A stretch of DNA of 64,000 nucleotides from Bryum argenteum (GCA_037043015.1 CM073328.1:4265409-4329408), one strand, 5' to 3'; positions 50,845 through 62,475 are shown, counted from the first letter of the stretch. The notes: generated by a model from the sequence alone, not told the origin. Numbers and translations: made by a program.

Positions 50845-51030
50845 CAGGTCGTCTCGAGATCCCTAAGATGAAAAACGCTCGTCTCGGGATCCCTACGAAG
50901 AAGAGAGCTCTCTTATGGAGAATTTCTACAAAGAAGATAGACAGAAAAGCTCTTATCGAGATCCCCCTACGAGGAAAAACTATCAGGATCCCTAAGAAGG
51001 AAGAAGAACTTTTGAGAATCCCCCTACTAC
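50845..51030. repeat. Degenerate repeat in the 5' leader of the O-fucosyltransferase gene
   Basis: Four imperfect copies of about 40-55 bases around CGAGATCCCTAAGAAGAAG and GAGCTCTTATGGAG, 90-280 bases upstream of the ATG (minus strand). Confidence 0.6.
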
Positions 51031-52075
51031 TGCATCAAAGCCCTAAACATCCTCATCGTCGCATCGTACAGAAAGGCTTCTCATCTCATCGTCGCCTGCG
51101 CCTCGTTCGAGGGTTCCGCATCCGTCAAATTCGATCAACCTTTCTCACAACCAACTAATCACTCAATCAATCCCTACAACAACAACAAGTCCACGATCTC
51201 TCACTCACTCACGCACCCACCCACCAACCCCACTCCACCAACGATTCAATTTCCGTCAAACAACAACAAACCCACACTCCTCCTCCTCTGCAGCATAAAC
51301 CCAAAAACAACAACAACAACAATCCACACAATCCTCGGAAAGGACGCTCCCACGGGGAAAAAACTCCCACTCCAAACTCCCACTTTTACACGTGCAGCCG
51401 ATCCAAAAATACCCAAAAACCATGAAAAACCAAAAAACAAAAAAAAAGGTGGGTACAACAGTAGGTTGTTGTAGTAATAGTGGCACCCACAACTTCTAAA
51501 CACCCAAAAAAAGAGCAAGATTTCTGTTTCTCGAAATGTTCGAAACGAATCTATTGTTGATGTTGTTGTTGGGAGCAATTCCCGAGGTGGGGCAAAATGG
51601 GAATGAAGATGAAGAAGGAGTTAAGCTTTTTGCTAAGGAAAGTGTGGTTTGCTTTTGGTTCGGAGTAGAGAGTTGGTAGTAGTCGACAGACAGATAGACA
51701 GACAAGACAGACAGACGGAGGGAAGCTGGCTGGTCACGGACAGCAAAGCCGAACGAAGACCGTCGCCGAGCCAATCATCGGGAGGGTGACTGCCAGCTGG
51801 CGGATTCTGATTGGGTGGTTGCCTTTTCATATGAATTAGGAGAGGAGGAGGAAAGTTATTTTTAGCTCTTGTTGTTCATGCTCTTTACGTTGGTGTACTG
51901 TATTTATTAAAAAGGTTTTTTTCTTTTTTAGTTTGAATTTGTTTGAAGAAAAGGGGCTCTTTTCACATTTGGTGTTGTTTAGTGGAGTTTTTGAAGTATT
52001 TAGGGTTGGTGTAGAATATGCTCTTGTTGTTATTTTCTTTTTTTCATTGTCGTTTTTATTTTGTTATTTTGCTTT
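51030..52075. other. 5' flank of the O-fucosyltransferase gene with simple repeats
   Basis: Probable leader and promoter of the minus-strand gene. It holds an AAC run (51,308-51,322), short A runs and a GACA/GATA run (51,683-51,718). I could not place a convincing TATA box. Beyond 51,880 the DNA becomes T-rich and intergenic. Confidence 0.4.
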
Positions 52076-52689
52076 AACCCCTAACTATTCTTAATTTTTG
52101 AATCGGTCTTTTAGAATTTTGGGTAGCCTAGGTTTTTGGGATGAAACTGATGTTTTTTGACTACGGTTTTTATTGGGTGTTCCTTACGGTACAAGGTGTG
52201 TGTGTGTAACAAGTTGAAAAGTCAGATTCAATTTTTGAATATTCTGGGGCAATTCTTGGAATGTCATCCGAGATAGGGTTGTTTGATTTAGTTTGTTTTT
52301 TTTTTTTTTTTTTGAAATATGTTTATAACCGAGTCACTACTCAAATTTCAAAGTGACCAAAATCAATGAGTTTACTGGTTCTACAAGGGTGGCCTCCAAA
52401 TGTTACATGAACAATCTCCATGGTTTTTAGTAATTTTTGGATTATTTCTTTGAAAATCTGTCAAAATTTGAGATTTTAACCTCTCAAAAAAAACTTTGCT
52501 CAAAAATCACAAATTCATTAAGGCCCTCGACCGTCTTTTACTTTTTTTCAAATTCAAGATTGTCATTCCACAATATTTTGTTTGCCGATTTTGCACATTT
52601 TGTCCTCCCTCTAAGAAAGAATTTTGGTTTTTGCCTCAAGAACATAAGGGAACCCTAAATTTTTGCATGCGCATACTCAATTTAGTTAC
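52076..52689. other. Intergenic with a solitary TTAACCCC end
   Basis: GCTTTAACCCCTAACTATTC at 52,071 looks like a single family B MITE end without a partner. A 17-19 base T run lies at about 52,296. No gene seen. Confidence 0.35.
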
Positions 52690-52950
52690 TTAACAACTAA
52701 ATTTCCTTGTTGCAAAACGGTCTAAGTCAAAATTTGACCTTCCTAATCCCAATCTAAGCATTATTTGGAAGATTCAACGGTAAGATCTCAAAGTTCACTT
52801 AACATTCTTCTCACATACCAAATTTGAACCACTCATTCTTCCTCATTTGTGAGATTATAATGGTCAAAGTTGGGTAAGTTTTTCTCTTGCGGGAACCTCC
52901 AAAACTCGTTTCCAAACCTCCAAAACCTTCAAAAAAAATATGAGCAAAAT
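52690..52950. mobile_element. Degenerate family B MITE copy
   Basis: The interior is the reverse complement of that at 55,623-55,882 (TTGTTGCAAAACGGTCTAAG, TGTGAGATTATAATGGTCAA, GGGAACCTCCAAAACTCG). The ends have decayed: TTAACAACTAAATTTCC on the left and none clear on the right. Confidence 0.6.
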
Positions 52951-54156
52951 GTTTGGTGTAACAATCATAAACGGATTGATGAGGTTAGACCTATGACTTA
53001 GTAATTTTTGAGAATAAATTACTAAAACCTTCATGTTAATTACTATCAATTGGAGGTAATAGATGGTGAAGAGTTATTTTGAAGCATGGTGAAACTTTTT
53101 TAGCAAGGTCTTTATACATTATCCAAAATAACATCGACCTCCCAAAATATGAAGCATACACTTTGCAAGAGTTGCAAAAATTAGAGGGAGATGATAAAAG
53201 AGCTTTGTGGATAAATACACATTAACAAGATAATAAGTTGGTTCTAGCTAATTTGGATGATTTTCCAATCTTCCATCTGAAAAATGATGTGAATAAAGCA
53301 TATCTGATAGGCACCATACATACGTCACAAAAATCACAAAAATCCAAATTTATTGTAGTAAAAAGTGATTAGAGCAATAAGACCAAATTATGTTATGGTG
53401 GAATTTTGAAGAGTGCATTACAATAAATATTTCAAGAGAACTTTATTACCGAGTGTAACTTCATATCCTATTTATATTTCTAGCTCAATATACACATTAA
53501 TATCTTACAATTTTGAAGGAAAGATAAGTGTACTTTTTCATATGTTTGGACAATGTGGAAAGAGATGAAAGTAGCGGTTGAAGAAGGACATGAAGTTGGA
53601 GCTAGAATTGTATTGGAGGATGATTGGAACTCGGATGATCGTGAAATCAACAATGTACTTGTAGAAGGGTCATACAAGCTAAAAATGTATTATTCACATA
53701 CATCTAAAGTATCCACTCATACATGGAGACTCATCTTGGGGTTTTTTATACACATGATGTAAAACAAGATTATAGATATACACTCAACATTCAATTCAAA
53801 CTAGAACAATTTATGGCTCGAAGGAATCGGAGGTGGACAAACTCATTATGGTATCTTAGAGGAATAGTTGTTGGTGTTATTGGTGAGGCACAATTAGATG
53901 AAATTGAAAAATTGTGGAACTAAAAAACAATGGAAATGAGGGGGAAAAGCTCACATTCTTTTAATCATGGAGAATCGGAATGAAAAAGTTGATAGTCAGA
54001 TTCCATCTCATAGGTAGCAAGTATGCTTACTTTAGACTCCAAAACAACTTGATTTCTTAGGTACAAAAGTGGCCTTTAGTGCAAAAAACAAAATTCTTGA
54101 TATTAACACCAACAAATCTTCAAAACAACAAATTGGATTTTGAGATTTTGGTCATC
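52951..54156. other. Intergenic with short coding-like frames
   Basis: Two short + frames (53,553-53,762 and 53,723-53,923) and a frame around 53,110-53,330 containing LANLDDFPIFHLKNDVNKAY look like remnants of a mobile-element or host coding sequence broken by stops. I could not identify a family. Confidence 0.3.
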
Positions 54157-54160
54157 TTAA

Positions 54161-54447
54161 CCCCTAAAGGTCCAAGAAAGCGAAAACTGCTTTTTGGAGT
54201 CCCCCATTCAACCAACTTTGACCATTATAATCTCACAAATGAAGAAGAATCAACAGTTCAACTTTGACCATTATAATCTCACAAATGAAGAAGAATCAAC
54301 AGTTCAACTTTGGCAAGTGAGTGGAAGGTTAAGTCAACTTCAAGATCCTACGGTTGGATCTTCCAAATAATTCTTAGATTGAGAGTTTTAAGGCCTGAAT
54401 TAAGGGAATGTCTATTTTTACAATTTTGCATCAAGAACCTTTAGGGG
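54161..54447. mobile_element. TTAA-bounded MITE, family B
   Basis: Ends CCCCTAAAGG and CCTTTAGGGG, TTAA at 54,157-54,160 and 54,448-54,451. It contains a perfect 46-bp tandem duplication (54,213-54,258 and 54,259-54,304) of the conserved interior ACTTTGACCATTATAATCTC block. Confidence 0.75.
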
Positions 54448-54546
54448 TTAAGGAAAGTAGTAAATCTTGTTTTCTTACTTTCTAAAACATAAAAACCAAA
54501 GTAGCTAGGGGAAAAAATCATGATTTTAAAAATCATGAAGCATTAA

Positions 54547-54910
54547 CCCTTAAACGCCCAAGCAAGCCCGAGGGGCTTGATTTCAACAGAATCTTCCCCC
54601 TGTAGCTCTCATTATACTCAACTTTTCACTTATATTTTAATGTCAAACTGGTCACCATCTCATGAAGCATTCAAAAATTGAAAGTTTACAATTCAAATTA
54701 CAATTTGTATGAATGATTTTGTGCTTTGAAAGGATTGTGGTAGGTAGGTTGGGGTGGTACATAACCTTGTAGGAGGTTGCAAGCTCATCATTGATTGGTC
54801 CATTCATGATGCCCAAGTTCAAAAAGTGCACTATTCATGATGCCCAAGTCCAAAAGATGTTGTGATCCAATTTTGGGCTGCCCGGTTTAGACCCCATGGG
54901 CGTTTAAGGG
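54547..54910 (-). mobile_element. TTAA-bounded MITE, family A, copy 2
   Basis: 364 bp, inverted relative to the copy at 41,638, with the same 14-bp ends CCCTTAAACGCCCA and TGGGCGTTTAAGGG and TTAA at 54,543-54,546 and 54,911-54,914. Outer flanks differ (GAAGCA and GGTTTC). Confidence 0.8.
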
Positions 54911-54914
54911 TTAA

Positions 54915-55618
54915 GGTTTCACACTCTAAGACACTTTTGATATGGTTATGCAACCTAAAGTTTCAATCATTATGACTTTTACATGGGCAACTTTCAAAGT
55001 TTGGTGTGAGTCTACAAGGCAAGTTTTGAACCTTTGAGTAATTTAAAACGTTTTCCCTCTCAAATCTTTCAAAGGTTGGAATTTGAGAAATTCCTAAAAA
55101 TTCTCAAACTTGTAAAGACATATCATCATTGTTGAATCTTTTCTCAGAAAAATATGTTCACCATTATACACATTTTAGTATTTTACCATATATTTACATG
55201 ATTGTAGTTTTCATAGCCCCTTCCAAAAAAGGTTTGCATGAAAATTAGAAAGCATGATAAGCTTATAATTATTTCATGCTCAAATTTAACTTAGTCAACC
55301 TCTTTATATAATCTTCTCAAGCAAATGCTAGGAATGAAAATCACAAAGTTTCCTTTGTAGAAAGCAAACTATGTCCCTTGAGCAATGCAAAAAAATAAAA
55401 ACAATGAATAAATAACTCTAGCATCAACTTTGAACGTTATGATATCATAATGGTACATATCCAACAATTGAACTTTGGAATTGTACTTGTTATATTTGTA
55501 AGCTTCAAGATCTTACGATTGAAAATACTCTAATTTTTTTAATAAATAAAAAATTACGATAGTAAAATAATCTATATTTCAATCTACGCAAAGTGGTGAA
55601 ATAGGTAGGTCTCCATTC
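54915..55618. other. Intergenic, no gene recognised
   Basis: AT-rich. At about 55,430-55,540 there is a faint family B-like interior (AACTTTGAACGTTATGATATC, CTTCAAGATCTTACGATTG) without ends. Confidence 0.4.
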
Positions 55619-55622
55619 TTAA

Positions 55623-55882
55623 CCCCTAACTCTCCTTAAAACCCGAAATGGGTTTTGGAGGTTCCCGTAGGAGAAAAACTTAGCCAACTTTGACCATTAT
55701 AATCTCACAAATGAGAAAGAATGAACCGTTTAAATTTGGTATGTGAGAAGAATGTCAAGTGAACTTTAAAATCTTACGGTTGACTATTCTAAATAAGGCT
55801 TAGATTGAGATTTATTGAGCTTAATCTGAAGGAAGGTCAAGTTCTGTGACTTAGACCGTTTTGCAACAAGGAGAGTTAGGGG
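55623..55882. mobile_element. TTAA-bounded MITE, family B, best-preserved ends
   Basis: Ends CCCCTAACTCTCCTT and AAGGAGAGTTAGGGG, a perfect 15-bp inverted repeat, with TTAA at 55,619-55,622 and 55,883-55,886. The interior carries AACTTTGACCATTATAATCTC, TTTGGTATGTGAGAAG and AAAATCTTACGGTTG. Confidence 0.8.
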
Positions 55883-55886
55883 TTAA

Positions 55887-56950
55887 GCTTCAAAAGGTCT
55901 AAGGCTATTCAAAGGTGATTTATTTTGAAGCCTAAAACCAATATTGTTGGTGCTAACACTTCGAATTAGTGTCCTACTATTTGTCCCCATATCACTCCTA
56001 CTACAATTGAAGTTAATTGAGGGACTCAAAATCCTTGCAGCATTATAAATTTCTTATTCGGTCAAGTTGAGTAGGAGTTACACAAGTTCCATATTCCACC
56101 TTCAATTTTCAATATATTTAAAGTGTACAATTTAGATCAAATGGAAATGAGTACACTTATGAGTTCCTCTTTAAAAATTCATGATATATTTAACATAAAT
56201 CCAAAAGTATGATTATAATTGGTCCAAATTCCTACATACTTTCCAAATCCTCCAAATTGATTTCCCTCACCACTCCCCACTAGCTTTCTAGAATGAAATT
56301 ACAAGCTCAATACACGTACATCTTGTTTCTAGATTCAAGTCTACAAACAACGCATTGCACAATTCAAAGCTTGCAATTCACCAACATTGATACCCGATCC
56401 AATAAGAAGTTCCATCAAATTCAAATACAATACTCTCAATATGAACTCGTGTCGATGGTATCGTATCGTCCCAATTCATTTGTACAAAATGTCGGATTAC
56501 TTTAGCATCTCCTTTCCACTTTCTATCACATGAACAAAAACTCAAAGCACCATGGTTTGAAAACTAACGTCAAATACCATCACCGTACTCGAACTCATGT
56601 CATACCACCACGACTTTGAATCATCATATAGCGCCAAAGTTGTACAATAGCTTTCTAGCTGAAAGAACAGAAAAGGCAACTCGAGCTCATTGATTGTGGG
56701 TACCTTTAACATGGTGGCTTAACTGAACCTCCCATGGCCGACGACGCATATCATGTAAAAAGTGGCATTTTCGTATTCGAAAACGACCATAGTCGCACCT
56801 ACTGAAAAACACCCGTATTGAATGTGAGAATACCATTTTGTTGAATAATTATATCCTTTCTCGTCACCTATTCGAAGTCGGGACAAAAAACTAAAATGAA
56901 AAAATTAATGGATTGTACACCCCAAAAGTTTTGTCTACCATATCTTACAT
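55887..56950. other. Intergenic, no gene recognised
   Basis: AT-rich, only short frames (for example 56,293-56,505). No repeat relation noticed. Confidence 0.4.
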
Positions 56951-56953
56951 GTT

Positions 56954-57094
56954 ACGTAACACACTTTCCGGTTTTGGGCTCGTTCATTTGACAAGAGCTC
57001 CCGTCTTGTAATGCCCGCTTGAGAGAGGGGATTACGGCATAACGCACCTTATAGAAACAAAAGAGGGCAACCGAAACCGGAAAGTGTGTTACGT
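56954..57094. repeat. Foldback with perfect 21-bp arms
   Basis: ACGTAACACACTTTCCGGTTT at 56,954-56,974 is repeated in perfect inverted form at 57,074-57,094. About 100 bases separate the arms. It directly adjoins the hairpin at 57,099. Confidence 0.8.
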
Positions 57095-57098
57095 TGCA

Positions 57099-57209
57099 GG
57101 AGCCCCCGACGGTCGGGTATTCTGCCGAGGGGAGATACCCTCTGCGTCGGGCTACTCCACTCCGCGTCAAGTATCGCCCCCGGCGGAATACCCTCCCGTA
57201 GGGGGCTCC
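57099..57209. repeat. GC-rich imperfect hairpin
   Basis: GGAGCCCCC...GGGTATTC.GCCG.GGG...GATAC on the left pairs with its complement on the right (GGGGGCTCC at 57,201-57,209); arms about 40 bases. Strikingly GC-rich against AT-rich surroundings. The frames seen across it are a by-product. Confidence 0.8.
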
Positions 57210-58319
57210 TACTATACATTACAATTTGATCAAGAAGAAGAACTTCAAACCTATGGTGAAACCACCTAAAGGCGAGCACTTGAGATTCTTGCTTTTATAC
57301 AGATCTCACCTTCCTTGCATGTACCTCATGCGTACATATTTAGTCTGGCCGCCTTTAGGCTTCTCCTTCGAGAATTTGTATTTATTTATGTGCGTGCTTA
57401 AAAAAACCAAAGAAATAGGGAAAGCTAATCTTTTCCTGTTCCCTATCAATGAAAATTTTAACCCACTCATTTCTCACTCCAAGTATGTAGATTTTCCTTA
57501 AGTGCACGACAATAGGTGGTTTTACCATATTTCAAGATTGGTGTGGATAGAGTGTTTGTTCGATAGAAACAATCTCGTCCAGATGTAGATGATCTACATA
57601 TGAATCTAGAGTAATGGTGTACACGAACATCACGAATCTACTAGAGTTTTGACTTCTCAAATCTAGAAACGTGTTAGAATGTAATATCGATATCCTCCCA
57701 TCATTGATTCATATTGTGAACCTTTGCATGTACTATCGAAAATTGTTGCTTCCAAACTCTAATACCCGTACCAAAATAATTTTTTCCCATCAAGGCACAT
57801 ACCCAAGGTGATGCTTTTGGATTTTTATTTGTTTTCTTCTTGTGTGGTACGGAAGAGTGTAGAACAAATTTTTTTTACGCGACAAAGGGAACCCGATTTT
57901 GTGGAATAAGATTCTATGTGGTTGGCGGACCAGAGTTTGGCCGCACAAGTTTGAGCCTTTCATACATTCCATGCTGATTTTTTTTTTTTGGCAACCAGCA
58001 TCAAGCGCGCATGGTTGAGTTTTTAAAAATAAAAATAAAAAATAATGTGATTTTGAGAAATTTTTAAAACTCTTACAGTCAGTCTTGGTCATATTCGTCG
58101 TCTGCATGTGTATTTAACTACCAAAGATGCGAGTTTGGTTATAGAAATATAAGATTGAGTTTGACATACGTAAACACGTTCAACGAATAAATTTTCGATG
58201 ACGAAGTCATTCCGTTTGAAGATTTGTAGGTTCTTGTCTTGACATTATCAACGGAAAACAAAGCACGTGGTTGTTTAAAACGAAGCTTTTTGTTTTATTA
58301 CTTTCGCACTTGCCCTCCA
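57210..58319. other. Intergenic, no gene recognised
   Basis: The short frame 57,226-57,501 follows the hairpin but shows no motif. The remainder is AT-rich with a T run at about 57,978. Confidence 0.4.
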
Positions 58320-58600
58320 ATTTATTTTTTCATAGTCCACCCAACTATGGTGGGAGATTCTTGGACCTCATCGTATGGGTTACGTCAAAGCCCTTTGAGG
58401 GGAAACCATGTCCGATATCTCTAAGGCACAGGAAGCTACGTAGGAACTAGCATAGTGTTCACCCCAAGAGGGGTTAGTAGTCCCGCCATTGCTGCAATAA
58501 CCTCCGCACATACCTCGAAGGGTAGGTTGAACGAACACTCTACTCACACCGGCCCCTAAATTGGTTGGAGTTTCTCTACTTCTTCTTGTCACCCTACACA
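58320..58600 (+). mobile_element. 5'-truncated SINE
   Basis: TAGTCCACCCAACTATGGTG through CGTATGGGTTACG, TATCTCTAAGGCAC, GTGTTCACCCCAAGAGG to GTTGGAGTTTCTCTACTTC parallels the SINE at 37,437 and, more distantly, the unit SINE. The tRNA-like head is missing. Confidence 0.65.
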
Positions 58601-59361
58601 TATAGGTGCACTTCACTAGAAATACCACTTCATCCACACTCGCTTACAACTTTTTAAGTCATCATCAACAAGTCGTAGACTCCCACAATGTTTCTTGTTT
58701 TACCTCAAATTTTGATGTAAAAAAGACAATCACGTAGACGAAATCCAAACGCAAGAAGATCGCTCGTTGTTATTGTTTTTCGTTATATCATTACACGAAA
58801 CAAAAAACAAGCTCGTTGTTGTTGTACACCCAATCCCTCACAAGTGGGGCCTAACTTATAGACGCTTCAATTAAACACGTCCTCTTTCCATTTGTACTTA
58901 CGTACATGCATGCATGGTGGGTGTATGATATATATTCTCTCCAATCATGAAACACCTACAGAATGTATAAGCCACAAACCCAATGCTTTTTCCAACATCG
59001 CGGCCCCCAATAATACGTCTACACTATTATACTCTTGGCTTCTTATGTTGTCCTCATCATTGGGTACTATTCCTAAAGGAACATGGTGCCATTTCATATA
59101 GTAAAGAATTAGATTACATATACCATAAAAAAGAATAAGATTCAACACGATCATATCGATCTCTACCAAGAAAAATAATAATAGTTTGCTTTTGAAAAAA
59201 ATTTGAGTAATCTAAAACCCTCAACGAAGAATAATACCCATAGACATTGTACAAACTATGTGAAATTCTTTCCAAATGAATAATCTAAAAACCTCGACGA
59301 AGAATGATAGACATAGACATAGTGCAAACCATATGAAATTCTTTCCAAAATAGTATGCTAT
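58601..59361. other. Intergenic, no gene recognised
   Basis: AT-rich. A local duplication of about 70 bases around ATCTAAAACCCTCAACGAAG is visible at about 59,208-59,350. Confidence 0.4.
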
Positions 59362-59365
59362 TTAA

Positions 59366-59614
59366 CCCGCAAAGATTCTTGGTACAAAATTGTCAAAATT
59401 ATCAAAAAGAACCTTCTTCTACTTCAGGCCCAAAGAAACTCAAATCTACAAATTAATTAGAAGATCCAACCGTACGATCTTGAAGTTAACTTGACCCTTT
59501 ACTCTGATGTCCATTTTGAACCGTTAATTTTTCTCCAATTTTGAGATTATAATGGTCAAAGTTGGCTGAATTAATTCCCAAAAAGCCGATTTGGGTTTCT
59601 TGGATTTCGAGGGG
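59366..59614. mobile_element. TTAA-bounded MITE, family B, diverged
   Basis: Ends CCCGCAAAG and TTTCGAGGGG, TTAA at 59,362-59,365 and 59,615-59,618. The interior, reversed, matches family B (TTTTGAGATTATAATGGTCA, CGTACGATCTTGAAG). Confidence 0.6.
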
Positions 59615-59696
59615 TTAATTTTCTTCGCAAAAATTGAGACATGAGCAACATTGACTAGAGTATGGATGTACATGTATGTAAGAAGGCGCTCTATGA

Positions 59697-60605
59697 GTGT
59701 CTTTTTGTGCGCTTTCCATCGGTAAATAAATCATATGATAGATTCCTCTCCGTCCCCACTCATCATGGTCCTGGCAACGTTATTGATGGCCAATCATAAG
59801 TCCCATTTCTCGCAGTTTTTTTTAAATTTGCGGTTGCTTCATATATGGGCCATATACGGTATATAAAAATTCTCGCGTAGTCTGTCTTATTTTTTGATTT
59901 TTTAAAGGGTCGTTTCTACCTTGCCAAGTGGAATAAGGCATGTCGTGACTCATGACCCACAATAAGTTTGCCTACAAAAGATCGGAGGTCAAATGTTTTA
60001 CTTTTACCACAAAAAGTTCTTTTTCTTCACAAAGTAGTTCTTTACTTTGGTTCATGATTGTGTTTTTTTAGAGTTTATTGATACGTAAATTGTTTGAAAA
60101 AAGTAAGGTAATTTTTTATTTTTTTTACTTTTTTGGGGAACATTATGCTTTTTTTTCAACGCACTTTCTATCGGCAAAGAAATCATACGATAGATTCGTT
60201 GACAAGCTCTCCGTCCCCACTCATCAGTATCATTCATGGTCCTGGCATCCTTATTGATGGCCAATCATAGGTCCCATTTCTCGCAGTTTCGTAAATTCGC
60301 CGTTGCCTCATATGCGGGGCATATAGAACATATAATAATTCTTGCTGTAATCTGTAATTTTTTTACTTTTATTTTTATTTTTATTTGTTTGATCTTAGGG
60401 TTGATAAGGCATGTCATGTCTCATGACCCACAATAAGTTTACTTACAAAAGATCGGAGGTCAAATGTTTACTTTTATCAGAAAAAGTTTTTCTCCGTTAC
60501 TTTGGTTAATGATTGTATTACCTAGTATTTATTAATACATGAAGTTGTTTCAAAAAAGTAAATTTATTTTAATTTTAAATTTAGTTTTTTTTTGGAACAT
60601 TATGC
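59697..60605 (+). repeat. Direct duplication of about 450 bp
   Basis: 59,697-60,155 and 60,156-60,605 align in tandem, sharing CTCTCCGTCCCCACTCATCA, GATGGCCAATCATA, CCCATTTCTCGCAGTTT, ATGACCCACAATAAGTTT and AAAAGATCGGAGGTCAAATG. Divergence of roughly 10-20 percent indicates an older event than the 9.7-kb array. Confidence 0.8.
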
Positions 60606-60719
60606 CATGTTTTAAAGTTTGAGATGATGATGATGTGTACATATTCTGAGGTAAGTTAATTACCATATAATATGTTCATTCAAATGAGAGTAGATATCAT
60701 TTCAATCGTGATAGTTTAA

Positions 60720-61080
60720 CCCTTAAACGCCCATGGGGTCTGAAACGGGCAGCCCAAAATTGGATCACAACATCTTCTGGACTTGGGCATCATGAATAGT
60801 GCACTTTTTGAACTTTTGCATCATGAATAGACCAATCGATGATGAGCTTGCAACCTCCTACAAGGTTATGTACAACCCCAATCTACCTACCACAATCCTT
60901 TCAAAGCACAAAATCACTCATACAAATTGTCATTTGAATTGTAAATTTCACGTTTTGAATGCATCATAAGAAGGTGACCAGTTTGACATCAAAATGTAAG
61001 TGAAAAGTTGAGTACAATGAGAGCTACGGAGGAGATTATGTTGGAATCAAGCCCGAGGAGCTTGCTTGGGCGTTTAAGGG
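60720..61080 (+). mobile_element. TTAA-bounded MITE, family A, copy 3
   Basis: 361 bp, same orientation as the copy at 41,638 and closely similar throughout (GAAACGGGCAGCCCAAAATT), with TTAA at 60,716-60,719 and 61,081-61,084. Confidence 0.8.
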
Positions 61081-61084
61081 TTAA

Positions 61085-61694
61085 ACCCTCATCACAAAAG
61101 TCCATGTGTTTAGTAACGACGCATGTACGGGTAAGTGATGATTATCCTCCAGTGGCCATTGTTTGATCATTGAGTGTTGGAGTATCCCTTATCCCATCCC
61201 CCAAACCATCTTGCAAAGCCCCGGTGGCGAGGGCGTTGGTGAGGCTGTTGGACTAGCATGTGAAATTGAAGTGAGAAGGTCTCAACGCATACGAGAGAGT
61301 CCGGCTGTAAGCGACGGCTTCGAGGACTTCAATTTGACAAGCGAAAAAGTTGTACAAGAAAACGACAATTTTCACACGCAATACAATAATAAGGGTTTGT
61401 CGTCTTGCTGCTATGGGGAGAGCGAGAGCTATGGGGTGAATTTGACGAGACTCAGGGCTGGTTGGCGTAAGATGGGAAAATGAAGTGAGTCTTGGTGGTC
61501 GCGTTGGGACAAGAAAACTCAAGTGCCATTTGCAGGCCTCTTGGTGAGACTCACAAGGGATGCTTTTATATAATCGAATGAAGGAACACCTATTTTCACA
61601 CATTTAAGAAAATCCACTATACTTGGAGTGGTGGAACAAGTGCCTTACTATTTTTCAATAATAATCAAGGAGATAAAACAAATTTTCTTTATTA
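61085..61694. other. Intergenic, no gene recognised
   Basis: Two overlapping opposite-strand frames of 106 and 116 codons (61,163-61,483 + and 61,253-61,603 -) lack recognisable motifs and were not accepted as genes. Confidence 0.35.
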
Positions 61695-61698
61695 TTAA

Positions 61699-62125
61699 CC
61701 CTTAAGCATCTGAGTTGACCCGAGGGGTCCGTTTGACAATTTCGTAGCAATGCAGCTCTGCCAGTGTCGGGAGACATGACCGGCCTGCGGTATCAAATTG
61801 GTCGGACTGCGACGAGGCCTGCGATTGTGTTTTTGGCGACCAGAATCGATCAAGAGGTTTCTGAGGAATTCGATCTCTGGGTCTTCGCGCATACAATTTG
61901 ACAGTCAAGGAGCTACCCGGGTTGCTCAATCACCATCTCCCTCGCGAGTGTATGTGTTGTTGTCGCTCAGATCTCCCGCGACGCGACCATCGGACCCCCA
62001 TTTCACGCGCCGTTTATAGGGTCGTATCCCCTTCCTCCGTTCACCCTTTTCAGCTGCCCCATTCGCCTGATGCTTGCCAAAGATACTTCGGGCTGCCCCA
62101 ATCCATATGGCTAGACGTTTAAGGG
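61699..62125. mobile_element. TTAA-bounded MITE, diverged relative of family A
   Basis: 427 bp, ends CCCTTAAGCATCTG and CTAGACGTTTAAGGG, TTAA at 61,695-61,698 and 62,126-62,129. GACCCGAGGGGTCCG near the left recalls GCCCGAGGGGCTTG of family A. More GC-rich inside than the others. Confidence 0.65.
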
Positions 62126-62129
62126 TTAA

Positions 62130-62471
62130 GCAATTACAATAATAATTACTTAGTTTGGAAGTGACTAATATAGATTGGCCAATAATCAGGCACCCTATTG
62201 CATGTACGCACGGGGTACACTAAAGATAATTATAGAGTTAGCAAATCTTCATGTAAGCAAAAATCTAGCATGCACGCTTATGAGGAGAAGGCCACCTTTA
62301 AATTCTTCTCCTTTAATTATCTACAACAATTTTGTGTATTGTTTTCTTTTAATAACATACACCAACACCGACATTAATAGAAACCAAATGCTTAACTTTT
62401 AGGTTATTCTCGGTAGATAACATATAATAAATAGACCCCAAACCTCCATACCAATAGTTATTGTATATTTC
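62130..62471. other. Intergenic, no gene recognised
   Basis: AT-rich spacer between two TTAA-bounded elements. Confidence 0.4.
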
Positions 62472-62475
62472 TTAA

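Noticed and set aside
57049-57279. Frames across the GC-rich hairpin
   Set aside because: The open frames on both strands result from the GC-rich inverted repeat itself.
61163-61603. Overlapping opposite-strand frames of 106 and 116 codons
   Set aside because: Both lack motifs, splice context and promoter signals; one is likely the shadow of the other or both are chance.
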